Shown: piece by piece, positions 43,032-52,154 of the stretch
Numbering within the stretch: the first letter of the stretch is position 1
How the letters are laid out: each line of letters opens with the position of its first letter
Assembly (NCBI RefSeq): GCF_001654965.1
Contig: NZ_LXEV01000016.1
Location: forward strand, 124,001 to 188,000
Length of the DNA stretch: 64,000 nt
Direction of reading: 5' to 3'
Source of the DNA: Proteus hauseri ATCC 700826
GTDB lineage: Bacteria > Pseudomonadota > Gammaproteobacteria > Enterobacterales > Enterobacteriaceae
Program-made: the position numbers and the translations under genes
The notes under the pieces: model-generated
What the model was told of the DNA's origin: nothing
Seen by the model: the letters and a program-made list of their open reading frames with translations, nothing else
The model's database searches: none

Positions 43032-43636
43032 TGCAAACGAGCCCACTTCTTGAATCATTAATGGAAGCATTGCGTTGTTTGCCCGGTGTTGGGCCAAAAT
43101 CAGCGCAACGAATGGCTTTTCAACTGCTTCAGCGTGATAGAAGCGGTGGTATGCGATTAGCTCAAGCGTTAACGCGAGCAATGTCTGAAATCGGCCACTG
43201 TTGTGATTGCCGCACATTTACTGAAGAAGAGCGTTGTACTATTTGTAGTAATGTTCGACGTCAGCAAAATGGTCAGATATGCGTAGTGGAAAGCCCCGCT
43301 GATATTCATGCTATCGAGCAGACAGGGCAGTTTGCTGGCCGATACTTTGTGCTAATGGGGCATTTGTCGCCTTTAGATGGTATTGGTCCGATGGATATTG
43401 GTTTAGATAGATTAGAAGAACGTTTAAGCCAAGAGATTATTTCAGAAGTCATTTTAGCGACTAATCCGACAGTTGAAGGCGAAGCAACAGCCAATTATAT
43501 TGCTGAAATTTGCGCACAATATGATATTACTGCGAGCAGAATTGCTCATGGTGTTCCTGTTGGTGGTGAACTTGAAATGGTTGATGGCACAACACTCTCG
43601 CACTCTATTGCTGGACGCCAAAAAATCCGTTATTAA
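43031..43636 (+). CDS. recR: Recombination mediator RecR
   Basis: Works with RecF and RecO to load RecA at gaps. 201 residues, as in E. coli. Helix-hairpin-helix [15 protein letters not shown], four-Cys zinc finger ([16 protein letters not shown]) and Toprim domain with [12 protein letters not shown]. Starts at the last base of ybaB. In E. coli htpG follows; here a different operon does. Confidence 0.97.
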
Positions 43637-43671
43637 ATTTGTTAGTTAACTAGCAAAATGATTTATTTTAG

Positions 43672-43706
43672 AACACCTTTGGGTTAATGCTTAAAGGTGT
43701 TTTTTC
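43672..43706 (+). terminator. Terminator of dnaX-ybaB-recR
   Basis: Stem AACACCTTT / AAAGGTGTT, a 12-base loop, then six T residues. The rest of the gap (43637-43890) is AT-rich with no open frame and should hold the promoter of the next operon. Confidence 0.88.
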
Positions 43707-43890
43707 TTTTTCATATGTGCAACTTTATTATGTGTGATATCTCGCATTTTGGATTATCTTTCTTTTTTCTGAGCAAAAAATCTTTTTGTTTATCAGAAAT
43801 ATCTTTATCTTCACTTGATAACCTTTTTCATTCTGATGAATTCAATATCTTTATGTTACATTGTTAATCATCTTAAAAGGGAATAACTTA

Positions 43891-44574
43891 ATGATGGAGC
43901 ATCCTATGATCCCTGACGTAGCTTTAGTTGATAACAGTGAACAAAGAACCCCGCTTATTTTAGTGCTAGATAGCTCAGGTAGTATGTATGGAGAGCCAAT
44001 CAACCAACTAAATGAAGGCCTTAAATTATTAGAACAAGAACTAAAAAATGATGTTATTGCCGCTAAGCGTGTTCGTATCTTAGTCATTGAATATGGTGGA
44101 TTTGATCAATGTACCGTTCATGGTGATTGGCAAGATGCAATGGACTTCACTGCGCCTGTTTTAGAAGCGAATGGTACAACCCCAATGGGGCAAGCTATTT
44201 CTTTAGCATTAGAAGAAATTGAAGCTGAAAAGCAACGTTTTAAACAAGCTGGTGTTGCTTATACTCGCCCTTGGTTATTTTTAATGTCAGATGGTGCTCC
44301 AACTGATATGTGGGAACAGGCAGCACATTCTTGTCGCCAAGCGGAAGAAAGCCAAAAAGTTGCTGTGTTTCCTATTATGGTTGAGGGAGCAAGTGCCGAG
44401 ATCATGGGGAGTTTTACAATAAATGGTATGAATGGCGTGAAAATGCTGAAAGGTCTGCAATTTAAAGAACTTTTCTTGTGGTTAAGTGCCAGTATGCAAG
44501 TTGTTTCACAATCTACACCTGGTGGTACTGCACAACTACCTTCTACTGATTCTTGGGCGAGTGTACCTGTTTGA
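43891..44574 (+). CDS. vWA-domain protein, YegL/TerY-like
   Basis: First gene of a four-gene signalling operon. 227 residues. The complete von Willebrand A metal site is visible: D27-x-S29-G-S31, Thr96/Thr97 in ANGTTPMG, and Asp134 in LMSDGAPTD. It closely resembles E. coli YegL and, more distantly, TerY of tellurite systems. AAAAGGGA is eight bases before the ATG; an upstream TTG is ignored. The stop overlaps the next gene as TGATG, so translation is coupled. Role: likely a cation-dependent protein-binding partner; inferred. Confidence 0.85.
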   Translation: MMEHPMIPDVALVDNSEQRTPLILVLDSSGSMYGEPINQLNEGLKLLEQELKNDVIAAKRVRILVIEYGGFDQCTVHGDWQDAMDFTAPVLEANGTTPMGQAISLALEEIEAEKQRFKQAGVAYTRPWLFLMSDGAPTDMWEQAAHSCRQAEESQKVAVFPIMVEGASAEIMGSFTINGMNGVKMLKGLQFKELFLWLSASMQVVSQSTPGGTAQLPSTDSWASVPV

Positions 44575-45323
44575 TGAATGATTGGTTAATTTATGGAGCA
44601 TCAGTTATTGGTGCTGCTCATCAAGAGCATCAAATTCCGTGCCAAGACGCCTATTTTGTTCGACGTAAAGGCGAATATTTAATTGCCGCTGTCTGTGATG
44701 GTGCGGGTTCTTCCCGTTATAGCGAACAAGGTGCAAAGCTTGCAGCTCGGTTATTTACGTTACGAATTACAGAATGGCCAGATATCTATCTGTTAACTGA
44801 AAAACAGGTCAAACAAGGTGTTTATCAACTTCTTGAAGATATTCGTTTACAACTTGCTGAATATGCAGAAATAAATCAGTGTGAACTTAATGAATATGCG
44901 TCAACGTTGGTTGCTTGTTGGATCGGTGATGATGGCGGTTATTTATTCCACTTAGGTGATGGTATTGCTGTGGTTGAATTTAGTGACGGAACAAGTTATG
45001 TCTCTCAACCTGAAAATGGCGAATATGCTAATCAAACATGGTTTGTAACATCAGAAAGTTGGCAAGAACACTTACGTGTTATTCCGTTAACTAAACCGGT
45101 TACACAAGTTGTTTTAATGTCTGATGGCGTACAACCTTTTGCTATGAATAAAAATGCTGATGCCCTTTATGAGCCCTTTATTCAACCGGTTATACGCTAT
45201 TTAAAAACAGTCTCTGAAGATGCTGGAAGTGAAGCTTTAGCCGGGACATTAGCAGACTCGCGTACTCACTCAATTACGGGTGATGATAAAACACTAGTAA
45301 TTTGCTTTAGGAATGAAGAGTAG
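44574..45323 (+). CDS. PP2C-family serine/threonine phosphatase, YegK/PphC-like
   Basis: Predicted metal-dependent protein phosphatase, probable counterpart of the kinase encoded next. 249 residues. Metal-binding acid residues of PP2C are all found: D42-G43 (VCDGAGSS), D129 (HLGDG), D184 (LMSDGV) and D237-D238 (GDDKT). No signal or membrane segment, so cytosolic. Its ATG at 44574 lies in the TGATG overlap with the vWA gene, and its TAG overlaps the GTG of the kinase. Corresponds to E. coli YegK (PphC). Confidence 0.87.
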   Translation: MNDWLIYGASVIGAAHQEHQIPCQDAYFVRRKGEYLIAAVCDGAGSSRYSEQGAKLAARLFTLRITEWPDIYLLTEKQVKQGVYQLLEDIRLQLAEYAEINQCELNEYASTLVACWIGDDGGYLFHLGDGIAVVEFSDGTSYVSQPENGEYANQTWFVTSESWQEHLRVIPLTKPVTQVVLMSDGVQPFAMNKNADALYEPFIQPVIRYLKTVSEDAGSEALAGTLADSRTHSITGDDKTLVICFRNEE

Positions 45324-46846
45324 TGGCGAGAGTGAGTAAAAAAAAATCCAGTACCCAGAACGCGGGAGCAAAAGTCACCTCTCAAGTGCCATTAACTCAG
45401 TTACAAGATGAAAATGGCGTGACTTATCAGATAGGTAATCTGATAAAAAGTGGTGGTGCTGGAAGTGTTAGTCATATTATAAATGCATCTAAACAGGTCT
45501 CTAAGATTTATCATGATAAAATTGATAAGGCTTATTACCTGAAAAAAATCACTGCAATGCAGGCATTAAAACCTACATTGCAACCTGTCACTGTAAATAG
45601 TATTCCAATCATTCAGCTCGCGTGGCCTGAAGCTCGCTTATACAATAATCAAAAGCAGTTTGTTGGCTTTGTTATGCCTGAGTTGGATGTTAAAAACACG
45701 ATTGAATTAGAATATATCCTGCAAGAAAGACAGGCAAAAGCTCATGGGTTACCCACAGGAATGGGCGCTAAACTGAGTTTAGCATATAACTTATGTTCTT
45801 TAATTGATGCCTTACACCAGCAAGGGCATCGTGTTGTTGATATGAAACCACTTAACTTAAGGTTTTATAAAACTAGCTTGTATATGTCTTTACTCGATTG
45901 TGATGGGTTTAGTATTCAAGGTGAAAATACACGTTATCCAGCGGGGCAATTTACAGTTGAATATTTAGCACCTGAATTTCAAAGTAAACAGGTTATTCCT
46001 GAGGTTCAAGAAGAGTGGCAAGACAGATTTTCTTTAGCTGTGATTATTTTTCAGTTACTTAATTTTGGTATTCATCCTTTTAGTGGTAGCCCTAAAAATG
46101 ATAGTGTGCCTACCGATATTCCAAGGCGTATTGCGGGGCAGTTTTATGCATATGGCATAAAAGCGCATAATCTTATTTCGCCAAGTATGGTAAGCGGTCA
46201 TAAGCATCTTCCTGATACACTGCGCCAACTTTTTGACAAAGCGTTTTCTGGCGCACCTTCTCAGCGACCAAGTGCTAAAACATGGGCAAATACGCTCTAT
46301 GATTATGCTCAACCTGAAAAGCAGAAAATGTTGGTTTGTCAAAAAAATAAAAACCACCAGCATTTTGCAGGAAAAGCCTGCGCTGCTTGTGCGAGAGAAG
46401 CTCAATTACAGCAAGTTGCAGTTACTCAAAAGAAAAACAAAGCACAATTAGAACAAGCTCGACAAAAACGTGCAATTAAGGCAAATGCAAATGTAAAGCA
46501 TGCATCACCTAATGTTGTTACTCAGACTCGGCCAGCACGGCCTATACAGCCACCTGCATTTATTATCGCAGCAAAACAGATTTTTAATACAATTCCTAGG
46601 GTGGTTTTTCATACTTTCTTAGCGATGACTATCCCTGTTATTTTTGGTTTGTTACTAAAGTTTTTTATTCCTAATAGTGCAAATAGCCAAAATGCATTTA
46701 AGTGGGTAAACCAACTTTTACAATCTGATTATATTCAACAGTGGATGGTGGCTTTTTTAAGCGTCATGATGTTAATGATTGCAGCCATCGTTTTGTTGCT
46801 TATTTTTGTTGTTCCTTCCATTTCGATTCTAAAAAGAAAACCTTAA
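45323..46846 (+). CDS. Membrane-anchored protein kinase, YegI-like
   Basis: Predicted Ser/Thr kinase, 507 residues, GTG start sharing a base with the phosphatase stop. Gly-loop KSGGAGSV (43-49), lysine in VSKIYH (K61), catalytic loop D173-M-K175-PLN178, and a variant Mg motif D192-C-D-G-F in place of DFG. Residues 339-356 form a Cys/His cluster (C339, H345/H347, C353, C356) that looks like a zinc ribbon. Lys/Gln-rich linker, then two hydrophobic segments (about 430-449 and 475-500) place it in the inner membrane. Resembles E. coli YegI in the kinase part. Confidence 0.82.
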   Translation: MARVSKKKSSTQNAGAKVTSQVPLTQLQDENGVTYQIGNLIKSGGAGSVSHIINASKQVSKIYHDKIDKAYYLKKITAMQALKPTLQPVTVNSIPIIQLAWPEARLYNNQKQFVGFVMPELDVKNTIELEYILQERQAKAHGLPTGMGAKLSLAYNLCSLIDALHQQGHRVVDMKPLNLRFYKTSLYMSLLDCDGFSIQGENTRYPAGQFTVEYLAPEFQSKQVIPEVQEEWQDRFSLAVIIFQLLNFGIHPFSGSPKNDSVPTDIPRRIAGQFYAYGIKAHNLISPSMVSGHKHLPDTLRQLFDKAFSGAPSQRPSAKTWANTLYDYAQPEKQKMLVCQKNKNHQHFAGKACAACAREAQLQQVAVTQKKNKAQLEQARQKRAIKANANVKHASPNVVTQTRPARPIQPPAFIIAAKQIFNTIPRVVFHTFLAMTIPVIFGLLLKFFIPNSANSQNAFKWVNQLLQSDYIQQWMVAFLSVMMLMIAAIVLLLIFVVPSISILKRKP

Positions 46847-46862
46847 TTAGTGGGGGAATAAT

Positions 46863-49355
46863 ATGAATAAATATCTCAAATATACGCTTCTGTTACTTAT
46901 CCTCCCAACTGTATTTATGCCTTTTTGGTTTCCTGCATTATTAATGCTTATCCTAAGTAGCCTTGATGCCATTAATATAAAAATGTTGCCGTCATCAATC
47001 GTTTTTGATGAACGTAATTTCCTTATGGGATTATGGTTAGGTTCGTTAATTATGACGACGGTGATGTTATTGCAGTCGTGGCGAAGTAAAAACGGATTTT
47101 ATCTTTTAGGAGGCATATTAGTGGTATTTATGGCGATTGCAGTATCGCTAACCATTATTCCTCACTCAGAACTCGAAAACCGTCGGCGTACTGTTTTACA
47201 GGATATAAGTGGTTATCAATGGCGTGCTTATCATAGTAGTGCATTGGAAAAACAAGAAAATATTAACAAAGCGGTATTTTATCAACCGCAAAAAGCAATG
47301 GAATATCTTAATCAGCTCAATGCACAACGAAAAAACTTACCTACACTAGATTATTTAGATGAAGATTTATCGGTTGCAATGGTAGCAAAAGAGCATTATT
47401 TAACCAGTTCAAAAGGTTCTTTAATACAAAATGAGGCAATTAAAACGCTCGCTTATTATGGAGATTGGCTGCTAAATCAACCAGAAATAGTCATAACTCA
47501 AGCATTATCAGCACTATTTAAACCAAATGATACCCAGTTAGAATTTGTGGGTGTTAATACCCTGTTATCTGCGCCATTAATGATAGAGGCTTGGCAAACG
47601 AGAGCATTAACTCATATCGTAAAAAGCCAAGCTAATATTGATTTAGAAAAAGCAGCCGCGGCGTTAATGGTGGCAGACATGCTAGAGACTGATAATCTTG
47701 GTTATCATAATCAATCATTGCAAACGTTACTTGAAAAAACGGTTTCTGAGTTGCCTAAAGAGCAGCGTCAAGCTTATCAAGTATTACAAGCTAGAGCAGT
47801 TGAAGAACGTTATTATCGGCAAAATACAACTCCACCAGCAGAAATCACAGATTTAGCTAATCAACGACTAATGTTGAATTATATCGTTAATCGTGGATAT
47901 ACCACGTATGTAACAATGCATTCAGCGACGAGAAAAGAGTATCCCGGTATTGTTACTATTGACTCACCTAATGAAATACAAAATTTTACAGATGTAAATT
48001 ATCCAATAATTAAGCAATATATTCCTCATGCTGATGTGGTTTTATCTGTTGATGTTGATGCTCAAGGTCGGGTTTCTGGGTTATGGATCCAAAAAAGTAG
48101 CGGAATTGAAAGTTTTGATCATGAAGCATTGAAAATTGCGCTTCCTTGGCGATTTATGCCAACTTCTGAAGGATATAGGCAGCGTGTAATAGTCAATTTT
48201 GACAGTACTCGACTGGGTTGGAATCAATACATGATTGAGCAGCAGCCTTTGCTCGTGGCGCTAGCCAAAGGTTATGCAAGGCAAGATCCTAAAAGTATTA
48301 TTTTAGGTGAAAATAAATTAGAAGAAATTTTAACCAGAGCGCCAGAAAAAGAATCCGCAGTGGTTTCTACAGGTTATGACCCTTACTCTTCTTATCAAAG
48401 AGAATACAAGTTGCAGCAACAGAATAAAACGAAGTTGCAAAGTATCTTAAAAGAGCTGCAAACCTTACCAAAAGGGAAAAATAACCACGAAGATTGGGAC
48501 AATAGTTTGCATTTTTTAAATGAGCAATTATCGCTTAACCAAAGTAATGACGATGTTGTAAGAATGATTGCTCGCTTTGAACTGCAATATTACAACGTAG
48601 GCGTAAATAATCTTGCTCAATCGCCAGATATTTATCCTCAAGATGAAACCTATTGGCAAGATCTGCTATTAAAGGCCCGTAATCACTTTGAATTAGCAAT
48701 AGGTTTAGACCCAACTAAAAGTGATGTTTGGTTAGGATGGGGAATTACATGGTTAGATGAAGATCCTGAAATAGCCGCAGGTGCTTTTGCTAAAGCTGCT
48801 CAGCTAAAAACGGAAGACAGTCTAGCCTCTACTTTACAAATGTTAGAAATGAGAATGGCGATGAATACCCTAGAAGGGGTAAGACTAGAACGTTATCAAA
48901 CATTACGTGCACGTATGGATATGCGCTATTTGCCAGAAGGAATTGAAACTAATCTGATACACGATTATCTCAGCGATGATTTAACACAGATTCAATTAGC
49001 TCAAAGACCTATTCCTAAAACAGATCCTAATAGCAAAGTTGTACGTAAGCCGTTAAATAAAAACAATATTGAACAATCTAATCGCCTATTTAGCATCGAT
49101 TTTTCTGGCGCTAACATCAAAGAAAACTCACAAAAACTTCCTCAAGTCACTGTTCCTGAAAATGCGCCTAAAATGGGCGATATAATATTACAACTTGATC
49201 TTGATGCTGAGGGAATACCAACGGTGGTTATGATTAAATCAGGTAGTGGTAATTTGCAAATCGATAATGCGGTGATTGATGCGGCTTATCAATGGCGATT
49301 TAGTAACACTAAAAAGGGAAGTACTACACTTATTTCTGTCCAATTTAGTCTGTAA
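46863..49355 (+). CDS. Large membrane protein with two TonB-C-like domains and TPR-like repeats
   Basis: 830 residues, not one I recognise. Three hydrophobic segments at the N-terminus (about 5-34, 53-72, 79-99) are followed by a soluble region. A TonB C-terminal-like fold appears at about 385-445 (VDVDAQGRVSGLWIQKSSG ... LPWRFMP) and again at the very end (about 770-830: LDLDAEGIPTVVMIKSGSG ... YQWRF). Between them, at about 600-660, is a helical TPR-like stretch (HFELAIGLDPTKSDVWLGWG). It starts 16 bases after the kinase, so all four genes form one operon. Possibly the substrate or envelope output of the kinase. Confidence 0.75.
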   Translation: MNKYLKYTLLLLILPTVFMPFWFPALLMLILSSLDAINIKMLPSSIVFDERNFLMGLWLGSLIMTTVMLLQSWRSKNGFYLLGGILVVFMAIAVSLTIIPHSELENRRRTVLQDISGYQWRAYHSSALEKQENINKAVFYQPQKAMEYLNQLNAQRKNLPTLDYLDEDLSVAMVAKEHYLTSSKGSLIQNEAIKTLAYYGDWLLNQPEIVITQALSALFKPNDTQLEFVGVNTLLSAPLMIEAWQTRALTHIVKSQANIDLEKAAAALMVADMLETDNLGYHNQSLQTLLEKTVSELPKEQRQAYQVLQARAVEERYYRQNTTPPAEITDLANQRLMLNYIVNRGYTTYVTMHSATRKEYPGIVTIDSPNEIQNFTDVNYPIIKQYIPHADVVLSVDVDAQGRVSGLWIQKSSGIESFDHEALKIALPWRFMPTSEGYRQRVIVNFDSTRLGWNQYMIEQQPLLVALAKGYARQDPKSIILGENKLEEILTRAPEKESAVVSTGYDPYSSYQREYKLQQQNKTKLQSILKELQTLPKGKNNHEDWDNSLHFLNEQLSLNQSNDDVVRMIARFELQYYNVGVNNLAQSPDIYPQDETYWQDLLLKARNHFELAIGLDPTKSDVWLGWGITWLDEDPEIAAGAFAKAAQLKTEDSLASTLQMLEMRMAMNTLEGVRLERYQTLRARMDMRYLPEGIETNLIHDYLSDDLTQIQLAQRPIPKTDPNSKVVRKPLNKNNIEQSNRLFSIDFSGANIKENSQKLPQVTVPENAPKMGDIILQLDLDAEGIPTVVMIKSGSGNLQIDNAVIDAAYQWRFSNTKKGSTTLISVQFSL

Positions 49356-49382
49356 TCTCAATTAATCTTTGTTTTTTTATAG

Positions 49383-49436
49383 AATCTACCTTTTCTGTGA
49401 CATACCTTTCTGTGTCACGGAATGGTAGATTTTTTT
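49383..49436 (+). terminator. Terminator of the vWA/PP2C/kinase operon
   Basis: Outer stem AATCTACC / GGTAGATT, inner stem TTCTGTGACA / TGTCACGGAA with one wobble, then seven T residues. A long strong terminator that closes the four-gene unit. Confidence 0.92.
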
Positions 49437-49475
49437 GTAATTAATCATTTACTAACTTATTGAAAGCCATAATAT

Positions 49476-49491
49476 TGTTATGTAGATCACA
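49476..49491 (+). promoter_or_regulatory. CRP-like site upstream of btsT
   Basis: TGTTA-N6-TCACA, 9 of 10 matches to the CRP arms, about 220 bases before the btsT start. E. coli btsT is known to respond to CRP and the BtsSR system. No BtsR site was assigned. Confidence 0.5.
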
Positions 49492-49706
49492 AAAAAATAC
49501 ACTTTCCAAAACGCGATAACCACTCAAAGAAGAAAATAGACCGCTTAATTCGTTATACAACCGCTAAGGGATTTAATCGCTCTATTCATAGGCCATTCTT
49601 CTTATTATGTAGCCGTGGACAGTCGACTTTCACATTCGTTCAAATATTCTCGGCTGTTCCGCATTACTCTTTGGCTGTTCGGTCTTGCCTGAAAAAAAGA
49701 TGTCTC

Positions 49707-51857
49707 ATGAACAAAAATGCATTTCTAAAGCACGTACCTTGGGTGATCCTAGGGATTATTGGTGCTTTTTGTCTCTCCGTTGTTGCACTACGTCGTGGTG
49801 AACACGTCAGTGCATTATGGATAGTTGTTGCTTCTGTTGCTGTTTATCTAGTGGCTTATCGCTACTACAGTCTTTATATCGCTCAAAAAGTGATGAAGTT
49901 GGATCCAACAAGAGCAACACCTTCAGTTATCAATAATGATGGTTTGAACTATGTTCCAACCAACCGCTATGTTTTATTCGGTCACCACTTTGCGGCTATT
50001 GCAGGCGCAGGGCCGTTAGTGGGGCCTGTTCTTGCTGCACAAATGGGTTATTTGCCTGGTACGCTCTGGTTATTGGCTGGGGTTGTGCTTGCTGGTGCTG
50101 TACAAGACTTTATGGTGTTGTTTATTTCAACGCGCCGTAATGGTAACTCTTTAGGTGAGATGATAAAGAAAGAGATGGGGCCTATTCCGGGTACTATCGC
50201 TTTGTTTGGTTGTTTCCTTATCATGATAATCATCCTTGCAGTACTTGCGCTTATCGTTGTTAAAGCATTAGCAGAAAGCCCTTGGGGTGTATTTACCGTT
50301 TGTTCAACAGTACCTATTGCCCTATTTATGGGTATCTATATGCGCTATATCCGTCCTGGTCGTGTCGGTGAAGTGTCAGTTATTGGTATTGTATTGTTGA
50401 TTGCAGCGATTTGGTTCGGTGGTGTTATTGCTCACGACCCATACTGGGGTCCAGCGTTAACCTTTAAAGATACCACTATTACCTTTGGTCTGATTGGTTA
50501 TGCATTTGTTTCTGCATTATTACCGGTGTGGCTGATCCTAGCCCCTCGTGACTACTTAGCGACTTTCCTAAAAATTGGGGTTATCGTTGGTTTAGCTGTT
50601 GGTATTGTTATTCTGAATCCTGAATTGAAAATGCCTGCTGTTACTCAGTATATCGATGGTACTGGCCCATTATGGAAAGGTGCGTTATTCCCATTCTTAT
50701 TTATCACCATCGCTTGTGGTGCGGTTTCTGGCTTCCATGCCCTGATTGCCTCAGGTACAACGCCTAAACTTATCGCAAACGAAATGGATGCTCGCTTTAT
50801 CGGTTATGGTGCAATGTTAATGGAATCATTCGTTGCAATCATGGCATTAGTTGCTGCATCTATCATTGAACCAGGTTTATATTTCGCAATGAATACACCA
50901 CCTGCAGGATTAGGTATTACAATGCCAAATCTGCATGAATTAGGTGGCGAAAATACAGCCGTTATTATGGAGCAGCTAAGAGAAGCAACTGTACATGCTG
51001 CTGCTACAGTAAGTTCATGGGGTTTTGTGATATCACCAGACGAGATTTTACAAACAGCTAAAGATATCGGAGAGCCTTCTGTACTAAACCGTGCGGGCGG
51101 TGCGCCTACCTTAGCTGTTGGTATCGCGATGGTATTCCACAAAATTATTCCTGCCGCTGATATGGGCTTCTGGTATCACTTTGGTATCTTGTTTGAAGCG
51201 CTCTTTATCCTAACCGCTCTTGATGCAGGAACACGTTCTGGTCGCTTTATGCTACAAGACTTGTTAGGTAACTTTGTTCCATTCCTGAAAAAAACCGATT
51301 CTTTAATTGCAGGGATCATCGGTACTGCAGGTTGCGTAGGCTTATGGGGTTATTTACTGTATCAAGGCGTTGTGGATCCATTAGGTGGTGTTAAGAGCTT
51401 GTGGCCACTGTTCGGTATCTCTAATCAAATGTTAGCCGCAGTGGCGCTGGTATTAGGTACAGTTATCTTAATTAAGATGAAACGTACTAAATACATCTGG
51501 GTTACCGTTGTTCCAGCAGTATGGTTATTAATCTGTACTACATGGGCATTAGGACTGAAACTCTTTAGTAATGATCCACAAATGGAAGGCTTCTTCTATC
51601 TAGCAAATGAATACAAAGCGAAGATTTTAGCTGGTGGTGCTGATTTAACAGCAACAGAAATTACAAACATGAATCATATTGTAATTAATAACTACACCAA
51701 TGCTGGCTTAAGTATTCTGTTCTTAGTGGTTGTTTATAGCATTATCTTCTACGGTTTCCGTACTGCGATGAATGCACGTAAAAACCCAGAGAAATCAGAT
51801 GAAGAAACACCATATGTACCTATGCCAAAAGACGTTAAAGTGTCCTCAGGTCACTAA
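49707..51857 (+). CDS. btsT: Pyruvate/proton symporter BtsT
   Basis: Inner membrane carbon-starvation family (CstA) transporter that takes up pyruvate. 716 residues, the same as E. coli BtsT (YjiY), and more similar to it than to CstA: FKHIPWVILGIIGAF-like start (LKHVPWVILGIIGAF), NNDGLNYVPTNRYVLFGHHF in pieces and MPNLHELGGENTAV. ATG at 49707 is chosen because it aligns with E. coli; an open frame begins 12 codons upstream. About 18 membrane helices. yjiX and yjiA follow as in E. coli. Confidence 0.95.
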   Translation: MNKNAFLKHVPWVILGIIGAFCLSVVALRRGEHVSALWIVVASVAVYLVAYRYYSLYIAQKVMKLDPTRATPSVINNDGLNYVPTNRYVLFGHHFAAIAGAGPLVGPVLAAQMGYLPGTLWLLAGVVLAGAVQDFMVLFISTRRNGNSLGEMIKKEMGPIPGTIALFGCFLIMIIILAVLALIVVKALAESPWGVFTVCSTVPIALFMGIYMRYIRPGRVGEVSVIGIVLLIAAIWFGGVIAHDPYWGPALTFKDTTITFGLIGYAFVSALLPVWLILAPRDYLATFLKIGVIVGLAVGIVILNPELKMPAVTQYIDGTGPLWKGALFPFLFITIACGAVSGFHALIASGTTPKLIANEMDARFIGYGAMLMESFVAIMALVAASIIEPGLYFAMNTPPAGLGITMPNLHELGGENTAVIMEQLREATVHAAATVSSWGFVISPDEILQTAKDIGEPSVLNRAGGAPTLAVGIAMVFHKIIPAADMGFWYHFGILFEALFILTALDAGTRSGRFMLQDLLGNFVPFLKKTDSLIAGIIGTAGCVGLWGYLLYQGVVDPLGGVKSLWPLFGISNQMLAAVALVLGTVILIKMKRTKYIWVTVVPAVWLLICTTWALGLKLFSNDPQMEGFFYLANEYKAKILAGGADLTATEITNMNHIVINNYTNAGLSILFLVVVYSIIFYGFRTAMNARKNPEKSDEETPYVPMPKDVKVSSGH

Positions 51858-51879
51858 TCTAAGGTAAAAGGTTATTTCA

Positions 51880-51905
51880 CCCCGTACTGGCTAGCTGGTA
51901 CGGGG
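51880..51905 (+). terminator. Intercistronic hairpin btsT-yjiX
   Basis: Stem CCCCGTAC / GTACGGGG around TGGCTAGCTG. It is followed only by TCTTA, so it is likely an attenuator or RNA-processing/stability element that lowers yjiX-yjiA relative to btsT, not a full terminator. Confidence 0.6.
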
Positions 51906-51925
51906 TCTTATCTCAGGAGAAACGT

Positions 51926-52132
51926 ATGTTTGGTAATTTAGGACAAGCTGGAAAATATCTCGGACAAGCTGCGCGTATGCTGGTGGGAATTCCTGACTAC
52001 GATAACTATGTTCAGCACATGAAAGATAATCACCCGGATAAACCCTTTATGACTTATAACGAGTTTTTCCGTGAGCGCCAAGAAGCGCGTTATGGTGGTG
52101 GCGATGGTAAAGGTGGTTTTCGTTGTTGCTAA
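51926..52132 (+). CDS. yjiX: YbdD/YjiX family small protein
   Basis: 68-residue protein always found with CstA/BtsT transporters; function not established. Sequence begins [37 protein letters not shown] and [16 protein letters not shown] are family signatures. It ends Arg-Cys-Cys, so two cysteines lie at the C-terminus. CAGGAGAAACGT precedes the ATG. Confidence 0.93.
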   Translation: MFGNLGQAGKYLGQAARMLVGIPDYDNYVQHMKDNHPDKPFMTYNEFFRERQEARYGGGDGKGGFRCC

Positions 52133-52154
52133 TAATCTGTAAAGGAGACGAATG

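Noticed and set aside
43891..45323. Tellurite resistance (ter) operon
   Set aside because: TerY-like vWA is present, but no TerZABCD proteins are in the window; the YegL/YegK/YegI set fits better.
49707..51857. cstA rather than btsT
   Set aside because: N-terminus, 716-residue length and the yjiX-yjiA neighbours match BtsT better.
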